DNA of 64,000 nucleotides from Aliirhizobium wenxiniae (GTDB taxonomy: Bacteria; Pseudomonadota; Alphaproteobacteria; Rhizobiales; Rhizobiaceae). Where the stretch lies: the NCBI RefSeq assembly GCF_019511445.1, contig NZ_JAEUAN010000020.1, forward strand, positions 1 through 64,000, given 5' to 3'. Of this stretch, positions 1 to 7,729 are shown piece by piece. The position numbers and the translations under genes were made by a program. The stretch's first letter is position 1. Each line of letters opens with the position of its first letter. Below the pieces are notes generated by a model. That model had not been told where the DNA came from. It did no database searches and worked only from the letters and a program-made list of their open reading frames with translations.

Positions 1-455
1 TCCCCACCCTCCCCACGAGGGGGAGGGCTTAACCCAGCCGATCCGCTTTGCCCCAAGTGAGGCAGGCGATCGCCGCGACTGTTCTCCCCCCTTGTGGGGG
101 AGATGGCCGGCAGGCCAGAGGGGGCGTTTCTGCTCGGAGCGCTTTCCGCTCCAAGTCCATCCACCACCATCCCCGCCTCACGCAGTGCATGGTCCATCGC
201 ACCCGCCGGCACTTCAAATCCGAGCTTGTGGATCGCCTTTTCCAGCGCCTGCGGATCGAACCCCTCGCCCGTCTCGACGGTGAGTTTCTTCGTCGCGAAA
301 TTGACGGCGCTCGTCTTGACGCCCGGCAGCCTGGCGGCGCCGGTTTCGACCCGCCGCACGCAGGAGGCACAGGTCATGCCCTCGACAGGAATGGTCAATG
401 GACCGGCTGCGCCGGAAATGGTGTGTAAAGGGTGCTGGTTCGTAGATGCTGGCAT
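1..455 (-). CDS. Heavy-metal-associated (HMA) domain protein, N-terminal part of a probable copper P-type ATPase; runs off the left edge
   Basis: Reading leftward from an ATG at 455, about 85 residues form one HMA metal-binding domain with the copper-binding motif GMTCASC near residues 26-32 and a C-terminal portion ending LEKAIHKLGFEVP. An AAAGGAT ribosome site precedes the start. In CopA-type ATPases such a domain binds cytoplasmic Cu(I) and leads into the membrane domain. Here the frame stays open through a dispersed repeat (about 126 down to 84, read as SGLPAISPTRGEN) and through the window edge, with no membrane helix yet. It could be copA with a repeat in its linker, a truncated remnant, or a small HMA protein. 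The CueR-type promoter upstream favours a copper-efflux gene. The domain call is secure; the identity of the whole protein is inference. Confidence 0.7.
   Translation of the reverse strand, partial: MPASTNQHPLHTISGAAGPLTIPVEGMTCASCVRRVETGAARLPGVKTSAVNFATKKLTVETGEGFDPQALEKAIHKLGFEVPAGAMDHALREAGMVVDGLGAESAPSRNAPSGLPAISPTRGENSRGDRLPHLGQSGSAGLSPPPRGEGG
84..126 (+). repeat. Dispersed palindromic repeat, family B (one arm, element cut by the window edge)
   Basis: The core CTCCCCCCTTGTGGGGGAG is followed by atGGCCGGCAGGCC and agaGGGGG. The same arm occurs at 59711-59755 and, inverted, at 59571-59615 and 63938-63981. The bases at the very start of the window (tccccaccct) match the interior of the 59.6 kb element at 59632-59641, so the missing left arm probably lies outside the window. 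This arm sits inside the open reading frame of the HMA protein. Confidence 0.85.
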
Positions 456-480
456 GGAGATGCGATCCTTTCGCATCCGC

Positions 481-510
481 ATGTAAGGCTTCCCATCATG
501 GGAAGGTCAA
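481..510 (-). promoter_or_regulatory. CueR-type copper-responsive promoter and operator of the HMA/copA-like gene
   Basis: On the minus strand a -35-like TTGACC (510-505) is followed by the near-palindrome ACCTTCCCATGATGGGAAG and a -10-like TTACAT (486-481), with an 18 bp spacer. Overlong spacers with a dyad between -35 and -10 are the hallmark of MerR-family promoters, and ACCTTCC..GGAAG is close to known CueR/HmrR sites. It lies 26 bp upstream of the HMA gene start. The regulator is not an obvious neighbour; the MerR gene at 37790 is far away. Confidence 0.8.
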
Positions 511-610
511 GGACAGGATGAAATTATTCCCAGCGACGAAAACGCACGGCCTCCGGAGCACTTGCCGACGCAACGTCGGTTCGCGTCTTTGATGGACTTG
601 ATCAGAAAGT

Positions 611-1720
611 CTACCGACCGCCCGGACCGAAGCCCGGCGGGCTGAGGCCCGAGAGCAGCAAAACAAGTTCGGGCTGCCGGGTCGTACCGGTTTTCTGCAT
701 GATCCGCTTCAGGTGTGAGCGTGCCGTCTCAAGCGAGATATTCAGCGAGGCCGCAACCATTTCCGGCGTATGAGCCATGGCGATGCCGCGCGCCACCTTG
801 GCTTCGGCGGGGGTCAGGTCGAAGAGGCCGCAAAGAACCCGCATATCCGGCGGCCCCACCTGCCCGACCTGGGTGACGCACAGGACGGCCATGGAACGGG
901 AGAAGATGTCGCGTGCAGCGCGGCGAACCGGCATGAGATGCAGGATCAGCGGCGGCGTTCCATCCCGCAGGGACACCATGGGCACCGACTGGACGGTCGG
1001 CACGGCTTGCGACTTGTAGCGTTCGATCGCTTCGTCAAACAGGGCACGAGCGCCAGCGCTTTCGAGAACGATCCTGTCATTGGCGCCGGTGCGAATGCGC
1101 GGCGACAGTGCTTCAAGCTCGGGATTGGCCGCAAGCATCTGGCCGGCATCGCCGATGACGGCAGCAGGCAGGCCGAGCATGGAGAGCGTCTCGGTCATCG
1201 AACGCGCCTCGTTGAAGGCGAGCCTTGAGGCCATATAGGCGGCGCGGGCGAGATCCGGTTTCAGGTCGTTCAGCTTATTGATCTGCGCATGGGAGAAATT
1301 ATCGAGCCCGGTTTTGCGCATCAGGGTGATGACGATCACATGGCCGGTCGGCTCCTGAAAGGCCCAGCCGGCCTCCCAGTCGATGCCATGCGGCTTTAAG
1401 AATTCGCGGGCAATGACATCGCCCTGCATCTCTTCCGGCGTCAGGATGTCGGAGGTGCGAACGAAGGAAAAAGGCGAGACCTGCATGGCGCGCGCCGGGC
1501 GCGGGTTCTGCAGTCTCAGATCGCTTGCAACGAATTTGGCGAAGAGGTCGGCGATGTTGGGCGTGGTGACGTAACGATGATTGCCGCTCGCATCGACAGT
1601 GAAGATCGAGGCTGTCGATGACCCCGCCTCCGCCGCCAGCCGTTCGCAAGTCTCCGTCCAGAGTTCGGGGACAAGGGCTGCCTCATAAAGGCGATCTGCG
1701 AGAGTGCTTTGAGCATTCAT
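611..1720 (-). CDS. LuxR-family transcriptional regulator with C-terminal HTH
   Basis: This 369-residue cytoplasmic protein ends in a LuxR/FixJ-type helix-turn-helix at about residues 295-360, with LTPAEAKVARGIA, the recognition helix region ISLETARSHLKRIMQKTG and the typical RQPELVLLL tail. The N-terminal ~280 residues resemble the long sensory part of many stand-alone rhizobial LuxR regulators; I see no receiver aspartate and no clear autoinducer-binding motif, so the signal is unknown. The start at 1720 (MNAQSTLADRLYEAAL) is the only one that keeps the full N-terminus. It is monocistronic, with divergent space to the next gene. DNA binding is well supported; the regulon is not known. Confidence 0.85.
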   Translation of the reverse strand: MNAQSTLADRLYEAALVPELWTETCERLAAEAGSSTASIFTVDASGNHRYVTTPNIADLFAKFVASDLRLQNPRPARAMQVSPFSFVRTSDILTPEEMQGDVIAREFLKPHGIDWEAGWAFQEPTGHVIVITLMRKTGLDNFSHAQINKLNDLKPDLARAAYMASRLAFNEARSMTETLSMLGLPAAVIGDAGQMLAANPELEALSPRIRTGANDRIVLESAGARALFDEAIERYKSQAVPTVQSVPMVSLRDGTPPLILHLMPVRRAARDIFSRSMAVLCVTQVGQVGPPDMRVLCGLFDLTPAEAKVARGIAMAHTPEMVAASLNISLETARSHLKRIMQKTGTTRQPELVLLLSGLSPPGFGPGGR

Positions 1721-1877
1721 CGAGTGAAATCACGATTTTCGACAGTTGCAACGATACATATCAGTGCCTCAATAGACAATATATGCGTCAAACAACATAG
1801 AAGAATGCGATTTATTCGCAGAAAATGCTTTGTACGGTTTCGTACACCCGCGCTCGAAACCTGTGCTTTAACTTCGT

Positions 1878-2339
1878 TTAACGTTCACCACCGACCTTCA
1901 GCGGCCAGTCGACAACATAGTCTTCAAAGTCATCTACATCGACGTCAGCCTCGCTGACAGTGCGTCCGCGCGCCGAGATTCCGGCCTGATGCACCGTCTC
2001 CGGATCGCCGGACACGAGCGGATGCCACCAATACAAATCCTCGCCATCGCGCACGAGGCGATAACCGCAGGTCGGCGGCAGCCAGTGGATGTCACGCACT
2101 TCCTGCGGTGTCAGCTGGATGCAGTCGGGCACGGTTTTCTGACGGTTGGGATAGTCGCTGCAGCGACAGGTCGTGCCGTCGAGCAGCCGACAGGCAACCG
2201 AGGTGAAGACCACGTCGCCCGTGTCCCAGTCCTCCAGCTTGTTGAGACAACAGAGACCACAGCCATCACACAGGCTTTCCCATTCGCCCTGGGTCAGTTC
2301 GTCGAGGGACTTCAGTTTCCAGAAAGGTACGTCGTTCAT
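1878..2339 (-). CDS. YcgN/UPF0260 family cysteine-cluster protein
   Basis: A 153-residue protein with the family signature CDGCGLCCLNK near the N-terminus, followed by further cysteines in TSVACRLL, TCRCSDYPNR and PDCIQL, which together look like a metal or iron-sulfur binding CxxCxxCC cluster. UPF0260 proteins are about 150 residues and their function is not settled. An ATG at 2339 (MNDVPFW) fits the family N-terminus better than the in-frame ATG at 2366. It is transcribed away from the penicillin-binding protein gene at 2532, with about 190 bp of shared upstream region. Family assignment is firm; role unknown. Confidence 0.85.
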   Translation of the reverse strand: MNDVPFWKLKSLDELTQGEWESLCDGCGLCCLNKLEDWDTGDVVFTSVACRLLDGTTCRCSDYPNRQKTVPDCIQLTPQEVRDIHWLPPTCGYRLVRDGEDLYWWHPLVSGDPETVHQAGISARGRTVSEADVDVDDFEDYVVDWPLKVGGER

Positions 2340-2531
2340 CATCACATTTGCGGCAATCGGATACAAATCGTGTCGGCCGCCCTTTTCACCTTGCGATTTT
2401 GCAATCGCGCATCAACCAATTGTCAGCTAATGCTGATTAACCGTGGCCAGCTTATGCTCTTGATCGCTGTCAGGGGCCACGTCAAGCCAAACGCGAAAGC
2501 TGATTAAGCCTTTGCGGACGGGGAGGATAGA

Positions 2532-4787
2532 GTGCAGGACGAACGCCAGCCAGACGAGGAACGGCCACGCAAGAAGCGCCATATCCTGCTGCGTATCGAT
2601 TCCTGGATCGATTCGACCGTCTGGAATCTCGGCTTCAAGCTGGCTGAGGCCTGGGAAGAGATCACCATATTCTTCCGCCGTTTTCGCGTTCGCGGCTGGA
2701 AAAAGCTGGCCTTCGAGGCTGCCGGTGAGGCGATGACGCTCGGTACCGCCGGTTCGGTCGTGCTGCTTGCGCTGGCGCTTCCCGCATTCGAAGAAACCAA
2801 GGAAGACTGGAAAAACCGCGGCGATTTCGCCGTCACATTCCTCGACCGCTACGGCAATGTGGTCGGCCATCGCGGCATCATCCATGAGGATTCCGTGCCG
2901 ATCGACGAGTTGCCGGATCATCTGATCAAGGCGGTTCTGGCAACCGAAGACCGTCGCTTCTTCGATCATTACGGCATCGATTTCATCGGGCTTGGCCGTG
3001 CGCTTTCCGAAAACGCCAAGGCGGGCGGCGTCGTGCAGGGCGGCTCGACGCTGACCCAGCAGCTGGCGAAGAACCTGTTTCTTACCAACGAGCGATCGCT
3101 GGAGCGCAAGATCAAGGAAGCGTTTCTCGCCGTATGGCTGGAAGTGAACCTTTCAAAGAAAGAGATCCTGTCGCTCTATCTCGACCGCGCCTATATGGGC
3201 GGCGGCACGTTCGGGGCGGCAGCCGCTTCGCAGTTCTATTTCGGCAAGAAGATCACCGATGTCAGTCTGGCGGAAAGCGCCATGCTGGCCGGCCTGTTCA
3301 AGGCGCCGGCGAAATACGCCCCGCATGTCAACCTACCGGCGGCGCGCGCCCGCGCCAACGACGTTCTGTCCAATCTGGTGCAAAGCGGGATGATGTCCGA
3401 AGGTCAGGTGATCGGCGCACGCCGCAATCCGGCGACCGCAATCGACCGCGCCGATGTGAAATCGCCCGACTATTTCCTCGACTGGGCCTTCGACGAAGTG
3501 CAGCGACTGGCCAAGGAAGGCAAGATCAAGGATCACTCGCTGGTGGTTCGCACCACCGTCGATATGGGTCTGCAGCAAGCTGCGGATGCTGCAATGGAAT
3601 CCAGCCTGCGCGAGTTCGGCGAAGGCTACAAGGTCAAACAGGGTGCGATGGCGATGATCGAGAACGGCGGTGCCGTTCGCGCCATGGTCGGCGGCCGGGA
3701 TTATGGCGAAAGCCAGTTCAACCGCGCAGCCAAGGCGCTGCGCCAGCCGGGTTCATCCTTCAAGCTGTTCACCTATTCGGCCGCCATGGAACACGGCATG
3801 ACGCCGGAAACGATGATTTCCGACGCGCCGATCACCTGGCGCGGATGGTCCCCGCAGAACTATGCACGCTCCTACAAGGGCCGCGTCTCGCTTTTGACCG
3901 CCATGTCGCAATCGCTCAATACCGTGCCGGTGCGGCTTGCCAAGGATGTGCTCGGCACCAAGGTTATCGTCGAGACCGCCAAGGCGATGGGCGTCGAGAC
4001 GCCGCTGCGCATGGACAAGACGATCCCGCTCGGCACGTCGGAAGTGACCGTTCTCGACCAGGCGACGGCCTATGCCGTGATGCCGGCCGGCGGCATGCAG
4101 TCACGCCGCCACGGCATCGAGCAGGTTCTTGGTTATGGCGGCGAGGTTCTCTACGACTTCAACCGCGATGAGGCGCCCGCCACCCGCGTGCTTTCCGAAA
4201 AAGCAACGTCATCGATGAACCGCATCCTGACGCAGATCCCGGTGATCGGTACGGCGCGGCGTGCAGCGCTTGACGGCGGGATCGTGACGGGCGGCAAGAC
4301 GGGGACGTCGCAGAGCTATCGCGATGCCTGGTTCATCGGCTTTACCGGCAATTACACGACCGCCGTCTGGTTCGGGAACGACGACTTTACCTCGATGAAC
4401 AACATGACCGGCGGCGCACTGCCGGCCATGACGTTCAAGAAGCTGATGGATTACGCGCATCAGGGCATCGAGTTGCGCGCCATCCCCGGCATCGACAATC
4501 CGCTTCCGACCGGAAACCACAAACAAGGCAGCGATGCAGTGGCGGAGAAGAAGGCCGAAGATCCGGCGCTGATGGCGCTGACACGGCCACGCTCGCTCTC
4601 GGGCGAGACCACCCGCGTGCTGAAGCAGCTGGCGCAATCGCTGAAAAGCGCTCCGCCGCTGGTGGCCGGTGTGGAAAAGGTCGCCGAAGCGACAAGGCCG
4701 GCAGCGGGCTTGAGGCAGGGATCGGGTGACGGCTTGCGCAAGGGGACGGCGGTGGTGAGCCCGGTGGTGACGAATTCGGTGCCTTGA
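2532..4787 (+). CDS. Class A penicillin-binding protein (PBP1A-like transglycosylase/transpeptidase)
   Basis: This 751-residue bifunctional enzyme polymerises lipid II and cross-links peptidoglycan at the outer face of the inner membrane. A basic cytoplasmic N-terminus precedes one membrane segment at about residues 68-85. The GT51 domain carries the catalytic glutamate in ATEDRRFFDHYG (E139) and GGSTLTQQLAKN. The transpeptidase domain has SSFKLF (SxxK, about residue 409), SLN (about 460) and KTGTS (about 588). The start is GTG at 2532 behind a strong GGGGAGGA site. The C-terminal ~100 residues are low-complexity and variable in the family. The gene stands alone between YcgN and a repeat. Confidence 0.95.
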   Translation: MQDERQPDEERPRKKRHILLRIDSWIDSTVWNLGFKLAEAWEEITIFFRRFRVRGWKKLAFEAAGEAMTLGTAGSVVLLALALPAFEETKEDWKNRGDFAVTFLDRYGNVVGHRGIIHEDSVPIDELPDHLIKAVLATEDRRFFDHYGIDFIGLGRALSENAKAGGVVQGGSTLTQQLAKNLFLTNERSLERKIKEAFLAVWLEVNLSKKEILSLYLDRAYMGGGTFGAAAASQFYFGKKITDVSLAESAMLAGLFKAPAKYAPHVNLPAARARANDVLSNLVQSGMMSEGQVIGARRNPATAIDRADVKSPDYFLDWAFDEVQRLAKEGKIKDHSLVVRTTVDMGLQQAADAAMESSLREFGEGYKVKQGAMAMIENGGAVRAMVGGRDYGESQFNRAAKALRQPGSSFKLFTYSAAMEHGMTPETMISDAPITWRGWSPQNYARSYKGRVSLLTAMSQSLNTVPVRLAKDVLGTKVIVETAKAMGVETPLRMDKTIPLGTSEVTVLDQATAYAVMPAGGMQSRRHGIEQVLGYGGEVLYDFNRDEAPATRVLSEKATSSMNRILTQIPVIGTARRAALDGGIVTGGKTGTSQSYRDAWFIGFTGNYTTAVWFGNDDFTSMNNMTGGALPAMTFKKLMDYAHQGIELRAIPGIDNPLPTGNHKQGSDAVAEKKAEDPALMALTRPRSLSGETTRVLKQLAQSLKSAPPLVAGVEKVAEATRPAAGLRQGSGDGLRKGTAVVSPVVTNSVP

Positions 4788-4810
4788 GGGGAACCTGCCG
4801 GAAGGCCTGT

Positions 4811-4989
4811 CCCCTCACTTGCGATTTCTAACACTTAGCCTTCGGCTAAGATGTTGAAATCGCTTTCTCTCCCACAGGGGGAGAGATACCGGTGCGGCAC
4901 TCTCGACGCTTTACCTCTCCCCCTGTGGGAGAGGTTACAAAATCAAGATCTTAGCGAAGCTAAGTCTTAGATTTTGTTGGTGAGGGGAT
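4811..4989. repeat. Long nested palindromic element, family A copy 1
   Basis: The 179 bp unit starts CCCCTCAC and ends GTGAGGGG. Inside, from both ends inward, lie a small hairpin (cttagccTTCggctaag left, cttagcGAAgctaag right) and a core (ctctcccacagggggagag left, ctctccccctgtgggagag right), so the whole unit is one imperfect inverted repeat with about 29 bp in the middle. A second copy lies at 5407-5587 in the same orientation. The last base of the unit is also the last base of the DUF559 stop codon. No coding sequence is visible within it. Confidence 0.95.
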
Positions 4990-5345
4990 CACTCGCCCGG
5001 ATTTCTCAACTCATCTCTTATCGTGAGAATGACACCATCGAGGCCCCTCACCACGTCATCATTCCAGAACCGCAGGATGCGAAAGCCCTGTGATCGGAAA
5101 AATGCATCACGGACAGCATCCGACCTGCTTTGCGCATGCTGTCCGCCATCGACTTCGATAATGAGTTTCGCATCGAAACAGACGAAATCGAGAATGTAGT
5201 TCTGCAACGGCATCTGGCGGCGGTATTTGAACCCTTCCAACCTGCGATCGCGGATTTCCTGCCAAAGCATGTTCTCGGCCTTTGTCGAATCTATCCGCAT
5301 ATCGCGAGCGCGACGGCGATTGATCGGCGGAGGCTCGTGGCGCAT
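4989..5345 (-). CDS. DUF559 domain protein (VSR-like endonuclease fold)
   Basis: A 118-residue protein of the DUF559 family, which shares the restriction-endonuclease fold with very-short-patch repair nucleases. Visible motifs are the N-terminal AENMLWQEIRDRRLEGFKYRRQ, then LDFVCFDAKLIIEVDGGQH, which carries the putative catalytic acidic residues, and FRILRFWNDDVV. The length is normal for the family. ATG 5345 (MRHEPPP) is preferred; the frame is open up to 5414, inside the flanking repeat. The gene fills almost exactly the gap between two direct copies of a 180 bp palindrome, and its TGA overlaps the end of the left copy. Nuclease activity and substrate are inferred from the fold only. Confidence 0.85.
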   Translation of the reverse strand: MRHEPPPINRRRARDMRIDSTKAENMLWQEIRDRRLEGFKYRRQMPLQNYILDFVCFDAKLIIEVDGGQHAQSRSDAVRDAFFRSQGFRILRFWNDDVVRGLDGVILTIRDELRNPGE

Positions 5346-5406
5346 GATCTTTTCCCGAAAACATGAGAAGGATAGCAGCAGCGGAGCGTTTGGATAAGCT
5401 GCAAAT

Positions 5407-5587
5407 CCCCTCACTTGCGATTTCTGAAACTTAGCCTTTGGCTAAGATTTCGAAATCGCTTTCTCTCCCACAAGGGGAGAGATACCGGTGCGGCAAACTC
5501 GGCGCCCTACCTCTCCCCTTGTGGGAGAGGTTACAAAATCAAGATCTTAGCCAAAGGCTAAGTCTTAGATTTTGTTGGTGAGGGGAT
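5407..5587. repeat. Long nested palindromic element, family A copy 2
   Basis: The 181 bp unit is a direct repeat of 4811-4989 with the same ends. Its left and right hairpins are cttagccTTTggctaag and cttagccAAAggctaag, and its cores are ctctcccacaaggggagag and ctctccccttgtgggagag. Each left part is the exact reverse complement of its right partner, although both differ from copy 1. It fills most of the 309 bp between the DUF559 start and the next gene, and no other feature is visible there. Confidence 0.95.
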
Positions 5588-5654
5588 ACCTTCCCCCCCA
5601 CCAGAATCAATGCTAATCCTGCCCGCACCGTCTTGCCGAGGACCAAGCCAGCCC

Positions 5655-6242
5655 GTGTTCCGTGTTCCCTTTCTCGTCGCAATCGCGCTTGCAATCGCCT
5701 TTTCGGGCGGGATCTGGTCGACCCGGGTGGCGCTCGATGCCACGATCGGTTTTGGCGCGATCAAGCTCGGCGCATGGGAAGCCTTTCCGGAGGCGCAGAC
5801 GGAAAATGCCGATCCTTACGCAAAGTCGCACCGCGCCAATGCCGGAAAGCTGCTCTATGCCACGGCAGAGGGTTTGAGCTTTACCGCTGCGACCGACGAC
5901 AGCGGTGCGCGGCTTTCGGGAAACTGCGCCTATCAACTGACCGGCCAGACGCCGAGCGCGCGATATTGGACGCTGTTTGCGACCGGACCGGACGGGCGGC
6001 CGCCGGCAGCCGACGCGGACCTGCCCTCCTCTCTCAACTCCCGGATGGTGGGGCGTGAGCCGGACGGTTCGCTCAACATCACGATCGCTTCGCGGGCGCA
6101 TTCCGGTAACTGGCTGGCGATCCCGGCGCAGGGGCAGTTTCGCCTGACGCTGACCCTGCTCGATACGCCGGCTGCTGGAAGTTCCGGCCTGATCGACCTT
6201 GCCATGCCGGCCATTCGCAGGATCGGATGCGGCAATGTCTAG
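5655..6242 (+). CDS. DUF1214 domain-containing membrane-anchored protein
   Basis: A 195-residue protein with one N-terminal membrane or signal segment (FLVAIALAIAFSGGIW) and an extracytoplasmic domain of the DUF1214 type, including the characteristic YWTLFATGPDGRP and GNWLAIPAQGQFRLTLTLLDTP regions. GTG 5655 gives a normal N-terminus; the ORF is open back to 5610 in the repeat-proximal region. Its stop overlaps the start of the DUF1254-like gene (ATGtcTAG), so the two are translationally coupled, the usual arrangement of this pair in rhizobia. Function of the family is not established. Confidence 0.8.
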   Translation: MFRVPFLVAIALAIAFSGGIWSTRVALDATIGFGAIKLGAWEAFPEAQTENADPYAKSHRANAGKLLYATAEGLSFTAATDDSGARLSGNCAYQLTGQTPSARYWTLFATGPDGRPPAADADLPSSLNSRMVGREPDGSLNITIASRAHSGNWLAIPAQGQFRLTLTLLDTPAAGSSGLIDLAMPAIRRIGCGNV

Positions 6243-6840
6243 GCTCTTCGGCTTCCTTTCGCTGCGCCGCGATTTCCTGTGGCTGAAGATCCTGTTTGCG
6301 ATCCTCACAGGGCTTGTGGGGGCAGCACTTCTGCACCTGATCATCGTCTTTTCGCTGCCGCAATTCTCGCAGCGCGACGCCTATACGCGCATCATCGCGG
6401 AAGGAGAGAGCCACCGCTTCTACAGGCTCGGCGAACAGCCGGACCGGGCGGGCCTTTCCAAGGAAGACCCGATGATGGAGGTTTCAGCCTGCTCCTTCGA
6501 TATCAGCGAATTGCCCGTCAGGCTGACGGCGCCGAATGGCGGCGTACCCTTCTGGTCGCTCGGAGTCTTCGATGCTTCATCGAACGAGACATTCTCGATC
6601 AACGACCGCACCTCGGCGGATCATGTTCTGGATGTGGTGGTCGGCACGCCGGCGCAGCTTGCAGCGCTTCGCAAGAGCCTGCCGAGAGGGTTTGCCCAGA
6701 CCGTGCTGGTCGAGACGCAGCAGACGGAAGGTTATGCCGTGCTGAGGAGTTTCGTGACGCATAAAAGCGTCATTCCGGTCGTGTCGAAATTTCTCGATCA
6801 GGCAACCTGCGCTCCGTTCCAGTGGCGGACCAGAGGCTAG
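6235..6840 (+). CDS. DUF1254-like membrane-anchored protein
   Basis: A 201-residue protein with a single N-terminal transmembrane helix (LFAILTGLVGAALLHLIIVF) followed by an extracytoplasmic domain. The start at 6235 (MSRLFGFLS) overlaps the stop of the upstream DUF1214 gene by eight bases, indicating coupled translation and a shared function. Rhizobial genomes carry this short DUF1254-type partner next to a short DUF1214 protein. Two cysteines (SACSFD and ATCAPF) lie on the periplasmic side. No catalytic motif is visible and I do not assign a biochemical role. Confidence 0.75.
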   Translation: MSRLFGFLSLRRDFLWLKILFAILTGLVGAALLHLIIVFSLPQFSQRDAYTRIIAEGESHRFYRLGEQPDRAGLSKEDPMMEVSACSFDISELPVRLTAPNGGVPFWSLGVFDASSNETFSINDRTSADHVLDVVVGTPAQLAALRKSLPRGFAQTVLVETQQTEGYAVLRSFVTHKSVIPVVSKFLDQATCAPFQWRTRG

Positions 6841-6856
6841 AGCCTTTCCTGGCATG

Positions 6857-6902
6857 CGCAATTGCGGACGCAAAACCGGCTTCCACTTTTGCTGGAATTG
6901 CT
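6857..6902. repeat. Dispersed short repeat, family C copy 1
   Basis: This unit (gcgcaattgcggacg, caaaaccggcttcc, acttttgctggaattgct) matches 52962-53007 over its whole length with scattered differences, and resembles a short intergenic repeat common in Rhizobiales. It partly folds on itself (gcaaaa with ttttgc). It lies between the convergent DUF1254-like gene and the small gene at 6907 and may act as a transcription end. Confidence 0.7.
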
Positions 6903-6906
6903 TGGT

Positions 6907-7095
6907 TCAGTTCTGCTCGATACGAATAGCGTGATTTTCCGCCTTGCGATCCATGCGATCGTCGAAACGTTCGTAACGGACGCCGGTGAACATCACGATC
7001 TCGCCCGCAAGAGCAAGGTTTGAGGCATCGGTCGGTGTCGAGACCTTCCGGCCTTTCCGATCTCGCCAGACATTCATTGCCACTATCTCTGCCAT
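6907..7095 (-). CDS. Small conserved-looking hypothetical protein
   Basis: A 62-residue soluble protein starting MAEIVAMNVWRDRKGRK at an ATG (7095) with GGAGA seven bases upstream; a longer in-frame start at 7107 is less well placed. The composition is mixed charged and hydrophobic with no membrane segment, and codon use matches the neighbouring genes. I do not recognise a named domain. It is convergent with the DUF1254-like gene, separated by repeat C1, and has a long upstream region. Confidence 0.6.
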   Translation of the reverse strand: MAEIVAMNVWRDRKGRKVSTPTDASNLALAGEIVMFTGVRYERFDDRMDRKAENHAIRIEQN

Positions 7096-7729
7096 GCTCG
7101 TCTCCATTCAAGGGATCGAGACGGATGAAGACGGTTCGATTTCACCCTGCCCTTTCGGGCCGACGCATCCGTGGATATTACCGCAAGTCACCCACGAACA
7201 TTCACGCCGTTCTCGTCAAAGCGCCTTTCTTTCACCAGGCACAGCGACATCTCATCTACCGGGTCCGCCTGAACCGGCAGGTAGCAGCGACACCCGGCCG
7301 ACTGCCTTTTTCCGGCTTGATGGCCGGTCATGACCTCGAGTGAAGCCACAACGCGGTTAACAAGAGGTTAACGCTAAAACAGCGACCGCTGGAAATGCGC
7401 TCTTTACACCCGCTCCATAACGCGGTGTTGCAGATTTGGTTCAGTGCGGCCGCCCGGAAACTGCGACCTGCCTTTAGAAACCGGAGATCTTGCCTGTCCC
7501 GCCTGTGGACGATGTGTGCCGAAACGCGTCGTCTTCACCGGATATTAACCCTGTTAGGCATAGCATTACCTCACCTAGGCAAGCATCGAAACCGGCTGAA
7601 AAGCCGGCCGAGACGGCAAGCCCACCGGGAGTTTCCAAGGTAAGGTAGATGACGTGTCGGCTGCCCTGCGGCGGCCAAACGCATTTGTCGGCACCTCTGT
7701 TCTTGTATTGCGTTTCAAAGAGTTTGCCC
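7096..7729. other. 634 bp intergenic region with a CtrA-type box
   Basis: This region lies between the small minus-strand gene and the DUF2336 gene. The only clear signal is a TTAA-N7-TTAAC box at 7357-7372. A short hairpin (ccggctgaaaagccgg, 7592-7607) lies nearer the DUF2336 gene. Several short frames exist, the best being 7125-7343 (72 codons, arginine-rich), but none has a convincing ribosome site. Confidence 0.6.
7357..7372 (+). promoter_or_regulatory. CtrA-type binding box (TTAA-N7-TTAAC)
   Basis: The bases ttaacaagaggttaac match the alphaproteobacterial CtrA consensus TTAA-N7-TTAAC exactly. It lies 357 bp upstream of the chosen DUF2336 start and 262 bp from the start of the minus-strand gene at 7095, so the target is uncertain. 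The sequence match is seen; occupancy by CtrA is inference. Confidence 0.55.

Noticed and set aside
1869..1882. ttaacttcgtttaac as a CtrA box
   Set aside because: The spacer is six, not seven, and no good gene start is properly placed.
4811..5587. CRISPR-like array
   Set aside because: There are only two copies, the units are long palindromes, and the 'spacer' is a gene; there are no cas genes.
7125..7343. 72-codon plus-strand frame MKTVRFHPALSGRRIRGYY
   Set aside because: It is arginine-rich with no convincing ribosome site and no recognised family, and it lies in a region where several overlapping frames look similar; chance frame more likely.
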